Below, one piece after another: positions 1 to 11,001 of a stretch of 64,000 bases of DNA. Both the position numbers and the translations under genes were made by a program. The DNA is taken from positions 291,001 to 355,000 of the forward strand of contig CP099617.1 in the NCBI GenBank assembly GCA_024072375.1. Reading direction: 5' to 3'. The stretch comes from Sphingomonadaceae bacterium OTU29LAMAA1. GTDB taxonomy: Bacteria; Pseudomonadota; Alphaproteobacteria; Sphingomonadales; Sphingomonadaceae. How positions within the stretch are numbered: position 1 is the stretch's first letter; every line of letters starts with the position of its first letter. The notes under the pieces are model-generated. The model was not told the origin of the DNA and made no database searches. It was given only the letters and a program-made list of their open reading frames with translations.

Positions 1-1003
1 TGGCGGGGGTATCAGCGACCCCAGCCTGGGCGACGTCGATCTGGCAACGTGCGATCGAATAGGGCAATTCGTCGCGGCTGTTCGGGAAGCGATTGGTGTT
101 GCCGGTGCCAGCGGTGCGGACGGCACCGGTGATGAGCGTCGGGTTGGGGTTCGCCGGGGTCGGCGTGCCGGGAAGAACGTTCTGGCTGAGCACGTTGGTG
201 TCGTAACGCAGCGGAGCGGAGCCGAAGAAATTATTACGGTTCTGGTTGTAGTGGCCGGAGATCGAGATGAAATCCTTGCCGCTGCCGATCGGCTGATAGA
301 TCTTGGCGTTATACTGCTGCTTCTCGATCTTACCGAAGTTGTTGAACACTACGTCGTTGGTCGCGCTCGAGGCCGAAAGCCAGGCCTTGGTGCCGAACGA
401 GGTGAACACGCCGGTGTTGACCAGGCCGAAAACGCGGAAGAAGCTGTAATCGCCGACCGAGCCGACCATGCGCGCACCGAAATCATCGGTGGGGATCAGC
501 GTGCGGTAGTTGACGGTCGAGCCCGAAGCCGAGGCGGTAGGCGAGTCGGGATCGGTCGCGCCGAGGTTGACGTTGACCTGCTCGATCAGCTCGGGGTCCA
601 GCTGCTGATTCGAGTAGATCGCATAGTTGCCGGTGTCGTTTAGCGGGATGCCGTCGAACGTCTGGCTGATGCGGCTGCCGTCGAAGCCGCGGATGGTAAG
701 CGTGCCGCCGGCCGAACCGAACGGATCGTTGTTCTGGAAGCTGACGCCGGGTAGCTGGTTGATGATGTCGTTGATCGTCTGACCAGGCGTCTGACGCGAG
801 ATGAAGGTCTGATTCAGGACCTGCTTGTTCTTCGACGTGTTGGGAATGTCCACGCCGCCAACGCCGGCTTCGCGCGCGCCGGTGACAACGATCTCACCCG
901 AACCCACGTTGTCCGCTTCGGCCGAGCCGGTCGACTGGGCGAATGCCGCGCCCGGAATCATGAGCGCGGCGAAGGCCACGCCGCAAGCGAATGTCATACG
1001 CAT
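1..1003 (-). CDS. TonB-dependent receptor, N-terminal part (cut by window edge)
   Basis: Outer-membrane active transporter of the TonB-dependent receptor family, substrate unknown. Reading the minus strand from the ATG at 1003 gives 334 codons with no stop before the window edge. Residues 1-22 form a signal peptide (MRMTFACGVAFAALMIPGAA, then FAQ). The segment GEIVVTGAREAG is a TonB-box-like region. A plug domain follows with the typical QTINDIINQLPGVSFQNND and LTIRGFDGSRISQTFDGIPL stretches. The beta barrel is only begun. A purine-rich AGGGGAC lies upstream of the ATG. It is co-directional with ligA but separated by about 200 bp, so probably transcribed alone. Family certain, substrate not assignable. 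Confidence 0.93.
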   Translation of the reverse strand, partial: MRMTFACGVAFAALMIPGAAFAQSTGSAEADNVGSGEIVVTGAREAGVGGVDIPNTSKNKQVLNQTFISRQTPGQTINDIINQLPGVSFQNNDPFGSAGGTLTIRGFDGSRISQTFDGIPLNDTGNYAIYSNQQLDPELIEQVNVNLGATDPDSPTASASGSTVNYRTLIPTDDFGARMVGSVGDYSFFRVFGLVNTGVFTSFGTKAWLSASSATNDVVFNNFGKIEKQQYNAKIYQPIGSGKDFISISGHYNQNRNNFFGSAPLRYDTNVLSQNVLPGTPTPANPNPTLITGAVRTAGTGNTNRFPNSRDELPYSIARCQIDVAQAGVADTPA

Positions 1004-1200
1004 CTGGTCTAGTCCCCTTTGAGCTTGGCGCTCGGAAATCGCGGCTCGTCGTTGTGCCGTTGCCGCGGCCCATGTCGGCTGATTATTGCGAGTTTGTGAC
1101 ATTGGCGAGTCGCGAACGACGTCAGTGCATCTTCCCTTTTTGTGCGTTGCAAAAACGCCACGCTTTCAGTGGTTTTGTTCGCCAAAAAGGCACCGACGTC

Positions 1201-3664
<2,464 letters not shown>

Positions 3665-3782
3665 GGGCGGCTTCCTCGACGCCCGGCGTCTTTCTGGCAA
3701 GTGGTTGAGTTAATTTCGAACCTGCGATGAACCAACCGGGTCGGCACGCGATTCTGTCACGAACATACCGGGAGCTTCCGCC

Positions 3783-4754
3783 ATGACTGACCAGACCAAT
3801 CGCCGCGATCTGTTCAAGGGTGCCGCCGTCGCAGGCGTCGCCGCAGCGGCAGGCCCCGCTTTCGCGCAGGCCGCACCGCCATCCGACCCGCAAACGAAAT
3901 ACACCAGCCAGCCATTTCCCGAACAGCGCCAGAAGTGGCCGGCACTCCAGCGCGAGATGCGGCCGGTGCCGGACTGCGGTGAGGCGAGCTACCGCGGATC
4001 GGGGCGACTGACCGGCCGAAAGGCGCTGGTCACAGGTGGCGATTCGGGGATCGGTCGCGCTGCCGCGATCGCCTTCGCACGGGAAGGCGCGGACATAGCG
4101 ATAAATTATTATCCTACCGAAGAACCCGACGCTCAGGATGTCGCGAAGCTGCTCCGCGCCGAGGGCCGAAAGGTGGTGCTGATCCCGGGCGATCTGACCG
4201 ACGAGAAGTTCTGCCGCGATCTGATCGCGCGCGCCAATCGGGAGCTTGGCGGGCTGGATATTCTGGTGAACAACGCAGCATACCAGCAGTCCAAGGCCTC
4301 GATCGCGGAGATTACGGCCGAACAATTCGACCGGACAATGAAGACCAACCTGTACGCGATGTTCCACCTGTCCAAGGCGGCGCTGCCGCTGATGAAGCCG
4401 GGTGCGGCGATCATCAACACCGCGTCGGTCAATTCGGTCGACCCCGGCGAGGAACTGCTCGACTACGCCACGACGAAGGGGGGCATACTGATCTTCACCA
4501 AGGGACTGGCGAAACAGGTCGCCAAACAAGGCATTCGTGTCAACGCGGTGGCGCCGGGGCCGGTGTGGACGCCGTTGCAGGTCGCCGGAGGGCAACTGCC
4601 GGGTAAGCTCGGAGAATTTGGGCAGGATACGCCGCTCGGCCGTGCGGGGCAGCCGGTCGAACTCGCCGGGCTATACGTGACGCTGGCCGATCCGATGATC
4701 AGCTTCACCACTGGCAGCGTGTTCGGCGCAAACGGCGGCACCGGCGCGATCTGA
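3783..4754 (+). CDS. SDR-family oxidoreductase with a twin-arginine signal
   Basis: Short-chain dehydrogenase/reductase of the YghA / general stress protein 39 type (323 residues). Residues 84-91 are the cofactor motif TGGDSGIG, NNAA is at 163-166, and the catalytic Tyr-Lys pair is Y228/K232 in YATTK. The N-terminus NRRDLFKG (RR at 7-8), a hydrophobic stretch and AFAQA resemble a Tat export signal, so the enzyme is probably exported folded with bound NAD(P). Residues 36-72 form the linker usual before the Rossmann fold in this subfamily. Substrate unknown. Convergent with recN, with the stops 12 bp apart. Confidence 0.9.
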   Translation: MTDQTNRRDLFKGAAVAGVAAAAGPAFAQAAPPSDPQTKYTSQPFPEQRQKWPALQREMRPVPDCGEASYRGSGRLTGRKALVTGGDSGIGRAAAIAFAREGADIAINYYPTEEPDAQDVAKLLRAEGRKVVLIPGDLTDEKFCRDLIARANRELGGLDILVNNAAYQQSKASIAEITAEQFDRTMKTNLYAMFHLSKAALPLMKPGAAIINTASVNSVDPGEELLDYATTKGGILIFTKGLAKQVAKQGIRVNAVAPGPVWTPLQVAGGQLPGKLGEFGQDTPLGRAGQPVELAGLYVTLADPMISFTTGSVFGANGGTGAI

Positions 4755-4770
4755 GCCTTAGGCGGCTCAG
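4751..4770. terminator. Short hairpin over the convergent SDR/recN stops
   Basis: A 7-bp perfect inverted repeat (CTGAGCC / GGCTCAG, loop of six) spans both stop codons of the convergent SDR and recN genes. It lacks a T-tract on either side, so termination is only an inference from position. Confidence 0.3.
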
Positions 4771-6425
4771 GCCGTCTCCAGCAACCGCTTCGCTTGCGCG
4801 CGGGCTTCGTCGGTGACGACCGCGCCGGACAGCATGCGTGCGATCTCCTCGCGACGTTCGTCCTCGCCGAGGCTACGAACCCCGGTGCGGGTGACGATGC
4901 CGTCGTGGCTCTTGGCGATCAGGAAATGCTCGGCACCGCGTGCGGCGACTTGCGGCGAATGGGTAACGACTAGCAGCTGAGTGTGTTCGGCGAGCCGCGC
5001 AAGGCGTTCACCGATTGCGCTCGCCACCGCCCCGCCGACCCCGCGATCTATCTCATCGAAGATCATCGTTGCCGCGCCGCCTTCCTCCGCAAGCGCAACC
5101 TTCAGCGCCAGGATGAAGCGGGACAGTTCCCCGCCCGATGCGACCTTTGCGAGTGGGGCGAAGGGGGCGCCTGGATTGGTCGCGATTTCGAACTCCACCC
5201 GATCCTTGCCGTGTGACGACCAGCCGTCTTGCGATGAGGTGACAACGACGGTGCGGAACCGCGCGGCGTCGAGCTTTAGCGGAGCAAGCTCGCCGGCAAC
5301 GACGGCGTCGAGCCGTTCGGCGGCGGCATGGCGGCGTTGCGACAGGATATCGGCGGCGGCGTCGTAATCCGCCCGTGCGGCGGCGACAGCAGTTTCAAGC
5401 AGGGCGATGCCGTCTTCGCCTGCATCGAGCCGCTCCAGCTTCGTGCGCAGTTCTTCGGTGAGTGCGGCGAGCTCGTCGGGTTGCACGCGATGTTTACGCG
5501 CCATGCCGCGTAATTCGAACAGTCGCGCTTCGTCGTCCTCAAGCGCACGCGGGTCGAACGCGAGATCGCGGCGGGCCTCGACCAATTGTTCCTCGGCCGT
5601 CGACGCCTCGATCACCGCGCGGTCGATCGCGGCGAGTGCTTCGCCGAGCGCGGCATGATCGCCGGCAATCCGTTCGAGAACGCGCGCCGCCTGTCGTAAT
5701 CGGGCGAGTCCGCCGTCCGACCCCTCCAGATACGAATCGATCGCAGCGAGATCGTCGGCGACCTTTTCGGCACGCTGCATTCCCCGGCGTTTATCGGCGA
5801 GCGATTCCTCTTCGCCGGGTTCGGCGGCCAGAGCGGTCAATTCGCCGACGGCATGCTCCAGCCATTCACGGTCGCGCGCGGCCGTCTCGATCTCCGCGCG
5901 CGCGTCAGCAAGCTTCGCCTCCGCAGCCCGGAACGTTGCCCAGGCGCGTGCGGTATCATCGGGATCGACCCTGCCGAAGGCATCGAGCAGAACCCGATGG
6001 CCACGTGGGTTGAGGAGGCCGCGGTCGTCGTGCTGGCCATGTATTTCTACGAGCAGGGGTGCCATTTCGCGCAGCAGGGCGGCGCCGGCGGGCTGATTGT
6101 TGACGAATCCACGGCTGCCACCGTCGGCCTTGACGATGCGGCGGATCAACAGCGGTTCGCCGGGTTCGACCTCCACGCCATTGTCGTCGAGCAATGCGGC
6201 GAGCGCCCCGGCGGGCGGATCGAACGTGGCGGTGACCACCGCCTGCGCCGCGCCGTGGCGGACGAGGCCGGTTTCGCCGCGACCGCCGAGCGCCAGGCCA
6301 AGGGCATCGAGCAGGATCGACTTGCCCGCACCGGTTTCGCCGGTCAGCACATCGAGCCCGGACTGGAATTCCAGATCGAGCGCCTCGATCAGTACCACAT
6401 CGCGAATGGACAGCGCAGTCAGCAT
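4767..6425 (-). CDS. recN: DNA repair protein RecN
   Basis: SMC-like ATPase that acts at double-strand breaks in homologous recombination. The 552-residue protein begins MLTALSIRDVVLIEALDLEF and has Walker A GETGAGKS near residues 34-41, a long charged central region consistent with the coiled coil, the signature ASGGELSRFILALK and Walker B TMIFDEIDRGVGG. I chose the ATG at 6425; upstream in-frame sequence is Arg-rich and non-homologous. It lies about 100 bp downstream of bamD on the same strand, as in many sphingomonads. A GAAC-N7-GATC sequence at 6459-6473 resembles a LexA box with one mismatch. Confidence 0.96.
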   Translation of the reverse strand: MLTALSIRDVVLIEALDLEFQSGLDVLTGETGAGKSILLDALGLALGGRGETGLVRHGAAQAVVTATFDPPAGALAALLDDNGVEVEPGEPLLIRRIVKADGGSRGFVNNQPAGAALLREMAPLLVEIHGQHDDRGLLNPRGHRVLLDAFGRVDPDDTARAWATFRAAEAKLADARAEIETAARDREWLEHAVGELTALAAEPGEEESLADKRRGMQRAEKVADDLAAIDSYLEGSDGGLARLRQAARVLERIAGDHAALGEALAAIDRAVIEASTAEEQLVEARRDLAFDPRALEDDEARLFELRGMARKHRVQPDELAALTEELRTKLERLDAGEDGIALLETAVAAARADYDAAADILSQRRHAAAERLDAVVAGELAPLKLDAARFRTVVVTSSQDGWSSHGKDRVEFEIATNPGAPFAPLAKVASGGELSRFILALKVALAEEGGAATMIFDEIDRGVGGAVASAIGERLARLAEHTQLLVVTHSPQVAARGAEHFLIAKSHDGIVTRTGVRSLGEDERREEIARMLSGAVVTDEARAQAKRLLETA

Positions 6426-6522
6426 CTCCGCCGATATAGCGTGCGTTGCGGCGATGTTGATCCTTAAATGTTCCGTTCCCGCAGGAAAGTGAGCAAGAGC
6501 CGGACGTTCCGGCTCCTTCCCC

Positions 6523-7491
6523 TTACGTCGTCGGCGTTTCCGTCGTCGGGACCGGCGCGCCGTTCGTCCCGCCGCTCGGCGCGACCGGCGTCGGCGGAGC
6601 GGGTGCTTCCGCCTTGGGAGTCGTGGTGCCGGATTCGCCGGGCAGCGACATATTCTGCGATCCCGGTGTCCCGACCGGGACAACCGGCTGCCCGGGCGCG
6701 ACGGCGGCCACGGCCTGCGGCGGATGCTTCTGCATCAGCTTGTAGGCCTGACCATACCAGTCGCTGCCGGGATAGTTCGCCCCCAGTACGGCCGTCGCCT
6801 TCTGCGCCTCGTCGGGCAGTCCGACGGCGAGATAGCTCTCCGTCAGGCGCATCAACGCCTCCGGGGTGTGGGTCGTCGTCTGGTATTTGTCGATGACGGT
6901 GCGGAAGCGCAGCGTTGCCGCCAGCCACTGCCCGCGCGTCTCGTAGAAGCGCCCGATCTCCATCTCCTTGCCGGCGAGGTGATCGTTGACGAGGTCGATC
7001 TTCAGACGGGCGTCGGACGCGTAACGGGAGTTGGGATAGCGGCGCGTCAGTTCGCCCAGCGCGTTCAGCGCCTGCAGCGTGATCTTCTGATCGCGGGTGA
7101 CGTCGCGGATCTGTTCGTAATAGCTGAGCGCGACGAGATAATAGGCATAAGGCGCATCGCGGTTGCCGGGGTGGACGGACAGGAAGCGCTGCGCCGACTG
7201 GATGCTCTCGGTATAGTCGCGATTAAGATAATAGCTGAACGCGCTCATCAGCTGCGCGCGGCGGGCCCAAACCGAATAGGGGTGCTGGCGCTCGACCTCG
7301 TCGAACAGCACCGCCGCTTCCTTGTAGCGCCCCTGATCGAGCCGCTTGCGCGCGGTCGAGTAGAGCGTGCCGACGTCGCGGGCGACATAGGGCAGGTCGG
7401 ACTTCGCACGATTGCGGGCGCAGCCCGCAATGGGAAGCGCGAGGACGGCGATCAGCGCTGCGGCAAGCGCCTTGGACTGTGGGGTACGCAT
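6523..7491 (-). CDS. bamD: Outer membrane assembly lipoprotein BamD
   Basis: Essential lipoprotein of the BAM complex that inserts beta-barrel proteins in the outer membrane. The 322-residue product has a signal peptide with lipobox LPIAGC (lipidated Cys24), then five TPR-like repeats (for example YSTARKRLDQGRYKEAAVLF and SPHP-type helices through about residue 245). The last 70 residues are a low-complexity Ala/Pro/Gly/Thr tail (VAPGQPVVPVGTPGS...), which is longer than in E. coli BamD and common in sphingomonads. No second gene of the complex lies in this window. Confidence 0.95.
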   Translation of the reverse strand: MRTPQSKALAAALIAVLALPIAGCARNRAKSDLPYVARDVGTLYSTARKRLDQGRYKEAAVLFDEVERQHPYSVWARRAQLMSAFSYYLNRDYTESIQSAQRFLSVHPGNRDAPYAYYLVALSYYEQIRDVTRDQKITLQALNALGELTRRYPNSRYASDARLKIDLVNDHLAGKEMEIGRFYETRGQWLAATLRFRTVIDKYQTTTHTPEALMRLTESYLAVGLPDEAQKATAVLGANYPGSDWYGQAYKLMQKHPPQAVAAVAPGQPVVPVGTPGSQNMSLPGESGTTTPKAEAPAPPTPVAPSGGTNGAPVPTTETPTT

Positions 7492-7581
7492 CGGCTAAGG
7501 CTCTTAGCGTAAGCGCGGCCTCGCGAACAATCCCTTCCGTCGCACGTTGCGCTCACTGGTTTCGATCACGAAAGGACCCGC

Positions 7582-8406
7582 ATGCCCGCTACGTTGCTTC
7601 ATACCCATCGCGTCGAAAAGCCGTGGGGCCGGCACGATCTGGGCTTCGGGTTCGAGGACGCGCCGAAGGACGGCGCGCCGGTGGGCGAAATCTGGTTCCA
7701 GGAACCGGGCGACACCACGCCCGACCTGCTGATCAAATATCTGTTTACCGGACAGAAGCTGTCCGTGCAGGTCCATCCCGACGACGAGCAGGCACATGCC
7801 CGCGGCCTGCCGCGCGGCAAGGACGAATGCTGGACGATCCTGGCGGCCAAACCCGATTCGACGATCGCGCTGGGACCGAAGGCACCGATGACGGCGGAGC
7901 AGTTACGGGCCGACGCGCAGGACGGGTCGATCGAGGACGATCTCGACTGGGTGCCGATCAAGGTCGACGATTTCTATTATGCGCCATCGGGAACGATCCA
8001 TGCGATCGGCGCCGGACTGACGCTGATCGAGGTGCAGCAGAACAGCGAGACGACGTATCGCCTGTACGATTACGGCAGCGATCGCGAATTGCATCTGGAT
8101 GACGGTGTCGCGGTGTCGCACCTGACGCCGTATCGGCCCATCACGTCTCCCGGCGCGGCCGGCGCGGGACGCGACATTCTGGTCGAAGGGCCGAAGTTCG
8201 TGCTGGAGCGCTGGACCGGCGGAACGCGCGACGTCGCGCTGGCGGAGGGTCAGACCGGCTGGCTGGTGCCGATCACCGGATCGGGCGCAGTCGCGGGCGT
8301 CGCCTTCAAGGCGGGTGAGTGCGTGACCGTCACCGGCGCCGAGACGATCACGACCAGCGCCGACGCCGACCTGTTGTTCGCCTATCCAGGCACGACGCGT
8401 ATCTGA
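7582..8406 (+). CDS. Class I mannose-6-phosphate isomerase
   Basis: Interconverts fructose-6-phosphate and mannose-6-phosphate, supplying GDP-mannose precursors for polysaccharide. The 274-residue cupin-fold enzyme shows metal ligands in the expected order: Q63 and H65 in LSVQVHPDD, E82 in KDECWTIL and H140 in SGTIHAIGAG. It is a short type I PMI lacking the insert domain of E. coli ManA. A GAAAGGA ribosome binding site precedes the ATG. The following glycosyltransferase gene starts 38 bp downstream, suggesting a two-gene sugar/polysaccharide transcript. Confidence 0.92.
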   Translation: MPATLLHTHRVEKPWGRHDLGFGFEDAPKDGAPVGEIWFQEPGDTTPDLLIKYLFTGQKLSVQVHPDDEQAHARGLPRGKDECWTILAAKPDSTIALGPKAPMTAEQLRADAQDGSIEDDLDWVPIKVDDFYYAPSGTIHAIGAGLTLIEVQQNSETTYRLYDYGSDRELHLDDGVAVSHLTPYRPITSPGAAGAGRDILVEGPKFVLERWTGGTRDVALAEGQTGWLVPITGSGAVAGVAFKAGECVTVTGAETITTSADADLLFAYPGTTRI

Positions 8407-8444
8407 CGGAAAGCGTTAACCCCGAAGCATTAGCGTGGCGCCTT

Positions 8445-9650
8445 ATGCTTCGGGTCCTGACACTCTCCACCCTGTTCCCGGACGCGACGCGACCAAATTT
8501 CGGCATTTTCGTCGAGCGGCAGACAGCCGGACTGGCGGCGACGGACGGTGTCGAGGTGAAGGTGGTCGCGCCGATCGGCCTGCCACCGGGGCCGCTGGCG
8601 CTGATCCAGCATGCCGACAAGCTGTCGCTACCGGAACGCGAGATGTGGCGCGGGATCGACGTGTACAGACCGCGCTTCACCAGTATCCCGGCAGTGGGCG
8701 GGCGCTGGCACGCGCACCATCTTCTGCGCGCGCTGGAGCCGCTGCTGGACAGGATCCGGCACGATTTTCCGTTCGACGTGATCGATGCGTCGTTCTTCTT
8801 TCCCGATGGCCCCGCGGCGGTGGCGCTGGGCGAACGCTATGGCGTGCCCGTATCGATCAAGGCGCGGGGCGCCGACATCCATCACTGGGGGACGAGCGGA
8901 GCGACCGCCGCACAGGTCGTAGCGGCGGGGCAGGCGGCCGACGGGCTGCTGGCGGTCAGTGCGGCGATGCGCGCCGACATGGCCGGCATCGGGATTCCGG
9001 GCGAGCGCGTCAGGGTTCATCATACCGGCGTCGATCTGGACCGCTTTCGTCCGATCGATCGCAGGAACGCCAAAGCGGCACTGGGCGTGGACGGCCCGCT
9101 GGTGCTGTCGCTCGGCGCGCTCATACCGCGCAAGGGGCATCACTTGGTGCTGCACGCGATCGCCGTTTTGCCCGGGGTAACGCTGGCGATCGCCGGTCAG
9201 GGGCCGGAGCACGGCCGGTTGAAGGCCCTGGCGGCGGAACTGGGCGTGGCGGATCGCGTGCGACTGCTCGGCGGGATCGCGCATGCCGACCTGCCGGCGA
9301 TCATCGGTGCGGCAGACGTCATGGCGTTGGCCTCGACATCCGAAGGGTTGGCCAATGCGTGGCTGGAGGCGCTCGCGTGCGGAACGCCGATCGTGATTTC
9401 CGATGCCGGCGGCGCGCGCGAGGTCGTGCGGACGCGTGATGCAGGGCGGATCGTCGCCGGCAATCCCGCCAATATCGCGGTTGGCATCGCCGACGTGCTG
9501 GCGCATCCGCCCGAGCCGGACGCCGTGCGCGCTGCTGCAACCGATTTCACATGGGAAGCCAATCGCGCCGCGCTGGTGGCGCATCTGGCCGCCCTGGTGG
9601 CGCGGGGAAGGCGGCGGACGCCGCGGCAGCGTCAGGCGTCGAGAGGATAG
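8445..9650 (+). CDS. GT4-family glycosyltransferase
   Basis: Retaining glycosyltransferase with GT-B fold (401 residues). The start MLRVLTLSTLFPDATRPNFG contains the typical N-terminal strand and glycine region. The C-terminal Rossmann domain has VLSLGALIPRKGHHLVLHAI, a mid-domain GQGPEHGRLKALA and the nucleotide-sugar EX7E-type region (STSEGLANAWLEALACGTPIV). I chose the ATG at 8445 because the in-frame extension upstream is Arg/Asp-rich and overlaps the isomerase. Acceptor unknown; neighbour PMI hints at mannose chemistry. Its 3' end overlaps the convergent Mth938-like gene by 19 bp. Confidence 0.9.
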   Translation: MLRVLTLSTLFPDATRPNFGIFVERQTAGLAATDGVEVKVVAPIGLPPGPLALIQHADKLSLPEREMWRGIDVYRPRFTSIPAVGGRWHAHHLLRALEPLLDRIRHDFPFDVIDASFFFPDGPAAVALGERYGVPVSIKARGADIHHWGTSGATAAQVVAAGQAADGLLAVSAAMRADMAGIGIPGERVRVHHTGVDLDRFRPIDRRNAKAALGVDGPLVLSLGALIPRKGHHLVLHAIAVLPGVTLAIAGQGPEHGRLKALAAELGVADRVRLLGGIAHADLPAIIGAADVMALASTSEGLANAWLEALACGTPIVISDAGGAREVVRTRDAGRIVAGNPANIAVGIADVLAHPPEPDAVRAAATDFTWEANRAALVAHLAALVARGRRRTPRQRQASRG

Positions 9651-10006
9651 AGCGCGGCGCCGATGACCCGACCTTCACCGCGCAGCACACCCCAGGCGCG
9701 GGCAGCGGCGCGGCTATCCATCGCCTCGACCCCGATTTCGCGATCCTCGATCGCGCGGACCAGCCCGACCGGCGGCCGGACCAGCGTGCCGCCCGTACCG
9801 ATCAGGATGAATTCGGGAGCCAGATCGATCAGCGGCTGCAACGCCGATTCGTCCAGCAGGTCGAGCGGCGGCGGCGTCCATTCCGCCGCCGTTTCCGGCG
9901 TCAGCAGCAGCGCGCTATAGACCGTTTCGTCATCGACGCGAAAACCGCTGCCGGCAAAGCCGCGGACGATCGGTCCGCCGGCCTGCTGTTCCCGCTCCAT
10001 CCGCAT
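9632..10006 (-). CDS. Mth938-like domain protein
   Basis: A 124-residue protein of the Mth938/DUF498 fold (NDUFAF3-like), biochemical function unknown. Hallmarks are the central FILIGTGGTLVRPPVGLVRAI segment and the C-terminal GRVIGAALYPLD. It begins 4 bp after secF on the same strand, so it belongs to the yajC-secD-secF transcript, an arrangement frequently seen in alphaproteobacteria. The distant eukaryotic homologue NDUFAF3 is a complex I assembly factor, but applying that role here would be inference. Confidence 0.88.
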   Translation of the reverse strand: MRMEREQQAGGPIVRGFAGSGFRVDDETVYSALLLTPETAAEWTPPPLDLLDESALQPLIDLAPEFILIGTGGTLVRPPVGLVRAIEDREIGVEAMDSRAAARAWGVLRGEGRVIGAALYPLDA

Positions 10007-10010
10007 CGCA

Positions 10011-10985
10011 TCAACGCTCCCGCGGGGCGACCCGCTCGGCGTTGTCCATGCTGCGGCGATCGGGGCGCTCCGTCGTGTCCGGCTCGGCGCGCAGGCCGAG
10101 CGTGATGAGCAGCGACGACGACACGTAGATCGACGAATAGGTGCCGACGACGATGCCGAGGATCATCGCGGCGGTGAAGCCGCGCAGCACGTGGCCGCCG
10201 AGCGCCAGCATCGCGACCAGCGCGAGCAGGATCGTGACCGAGGTCATGACGGTGCGTGGCAGCGTTTCGTTAACCGACAGATTGACGATCTCGCGCATCT
10301 CCATCTTGCGATAGCGGCGCATGTTCTCGCGGATGCGATCATCGATGACGATCTTGTCGTTGATCGAATAGCCGATGATGGTGAGGACCGCCGCGACGAT
10401 GTTGAGGTCGAATTCAAACTGGCTCAACGCGAAGAAACCGACCGTCATCAGCAGATCGTGGACGATCGCGACGATGGTCGAGACGCCGAACTGCCATTCG
10501 AAGCGGACGATCGCGAACAGGCCGATGCCGAGCACCGCGAGGACGACGGCAAGTACGCCGTTGCGGATGAGCTCGCCCGAAACCTTGCTCGACACGGTCG
10601 AATAGCGGCTGAACGTCGCGCCGGGAAACGCCTGCCCGAGCGCCGTTTCCACTTTCTTGACCACGGCGTTGGTGGCGCCTTCATCGGCACCGTCCTGCAC
10701 GGGCAGACGGATGACCAGCGTGCGCGGATCGCCGAACTGCTGGAGCGCGGCATCGCCGACGCCGAGATTGTCGACGACCGTGCGGACCTTGTCCTGATCG
10801 GGCGGAGTCGGGAACTTCTCCTCGATCATCAGGCCGCCGGCGAAGTCGACGCCGAAATTCAGGCCCTTCACGCCGGTGAGGCCGACCGCGAGGATGCTGA
10901 GCAGCAGGGTCAGCCCGAACGCCCAGCCGCGTAACGAGACGAAATCGATGTTGGTGTGATCGGGTACGATTTTCAGGAGGCGCAT
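10011..10985 (-). CDS. secF: Protein translocase subunit SecF
   Basis: Inner-membrane partner of SecD that uses the proton gradient to help pull exported proteins out of the Sec channel. The 324-residue protein has TM1 (TLLLSILAVGLTGVKGLNFGVDFAGG), a periplasmic P4-like domain, and the conserved C-terminal TM block with VAIVHDLLMTVGFFAL, IIGYSINDKIVIDDRIREN and RTVMTSVTILLALVAML. It starts 16 bp after secD. Length and motifs are standard. Confidence 0.97.
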   Translation of the reverse strand: MRLLKIVPDHTNIDFVSLRGWAFGLTLLLSILAVGLTGVKGLNFGVDFAGGLMIEEKFPTPPDQDKVRTVVDNLGVGDAALQQFGDPRTLVIRLPVQDGADEGATNAVVKKVETALGQAFPGATFSRYSTVSSKVSGELIRNGVLAVVLAVLGIGLFAIVRFEWQFGVSTIVAIVHDLLMTVGFFALSQFEFDLNIVAAVLTIIGYSINDKIVIDDRIRENMRRYRKMEMREIVNLSVNETLPRTVMTSVTILLALVAMLALGGHVLRGFTAAMILGIVVGTYSSIYVSSSLLITLGLRAEPDTTERPDRRSMDNAERVAPRER

Positions 10986-11001
10986 ATCTTGGCCTTTCGC
11001 C

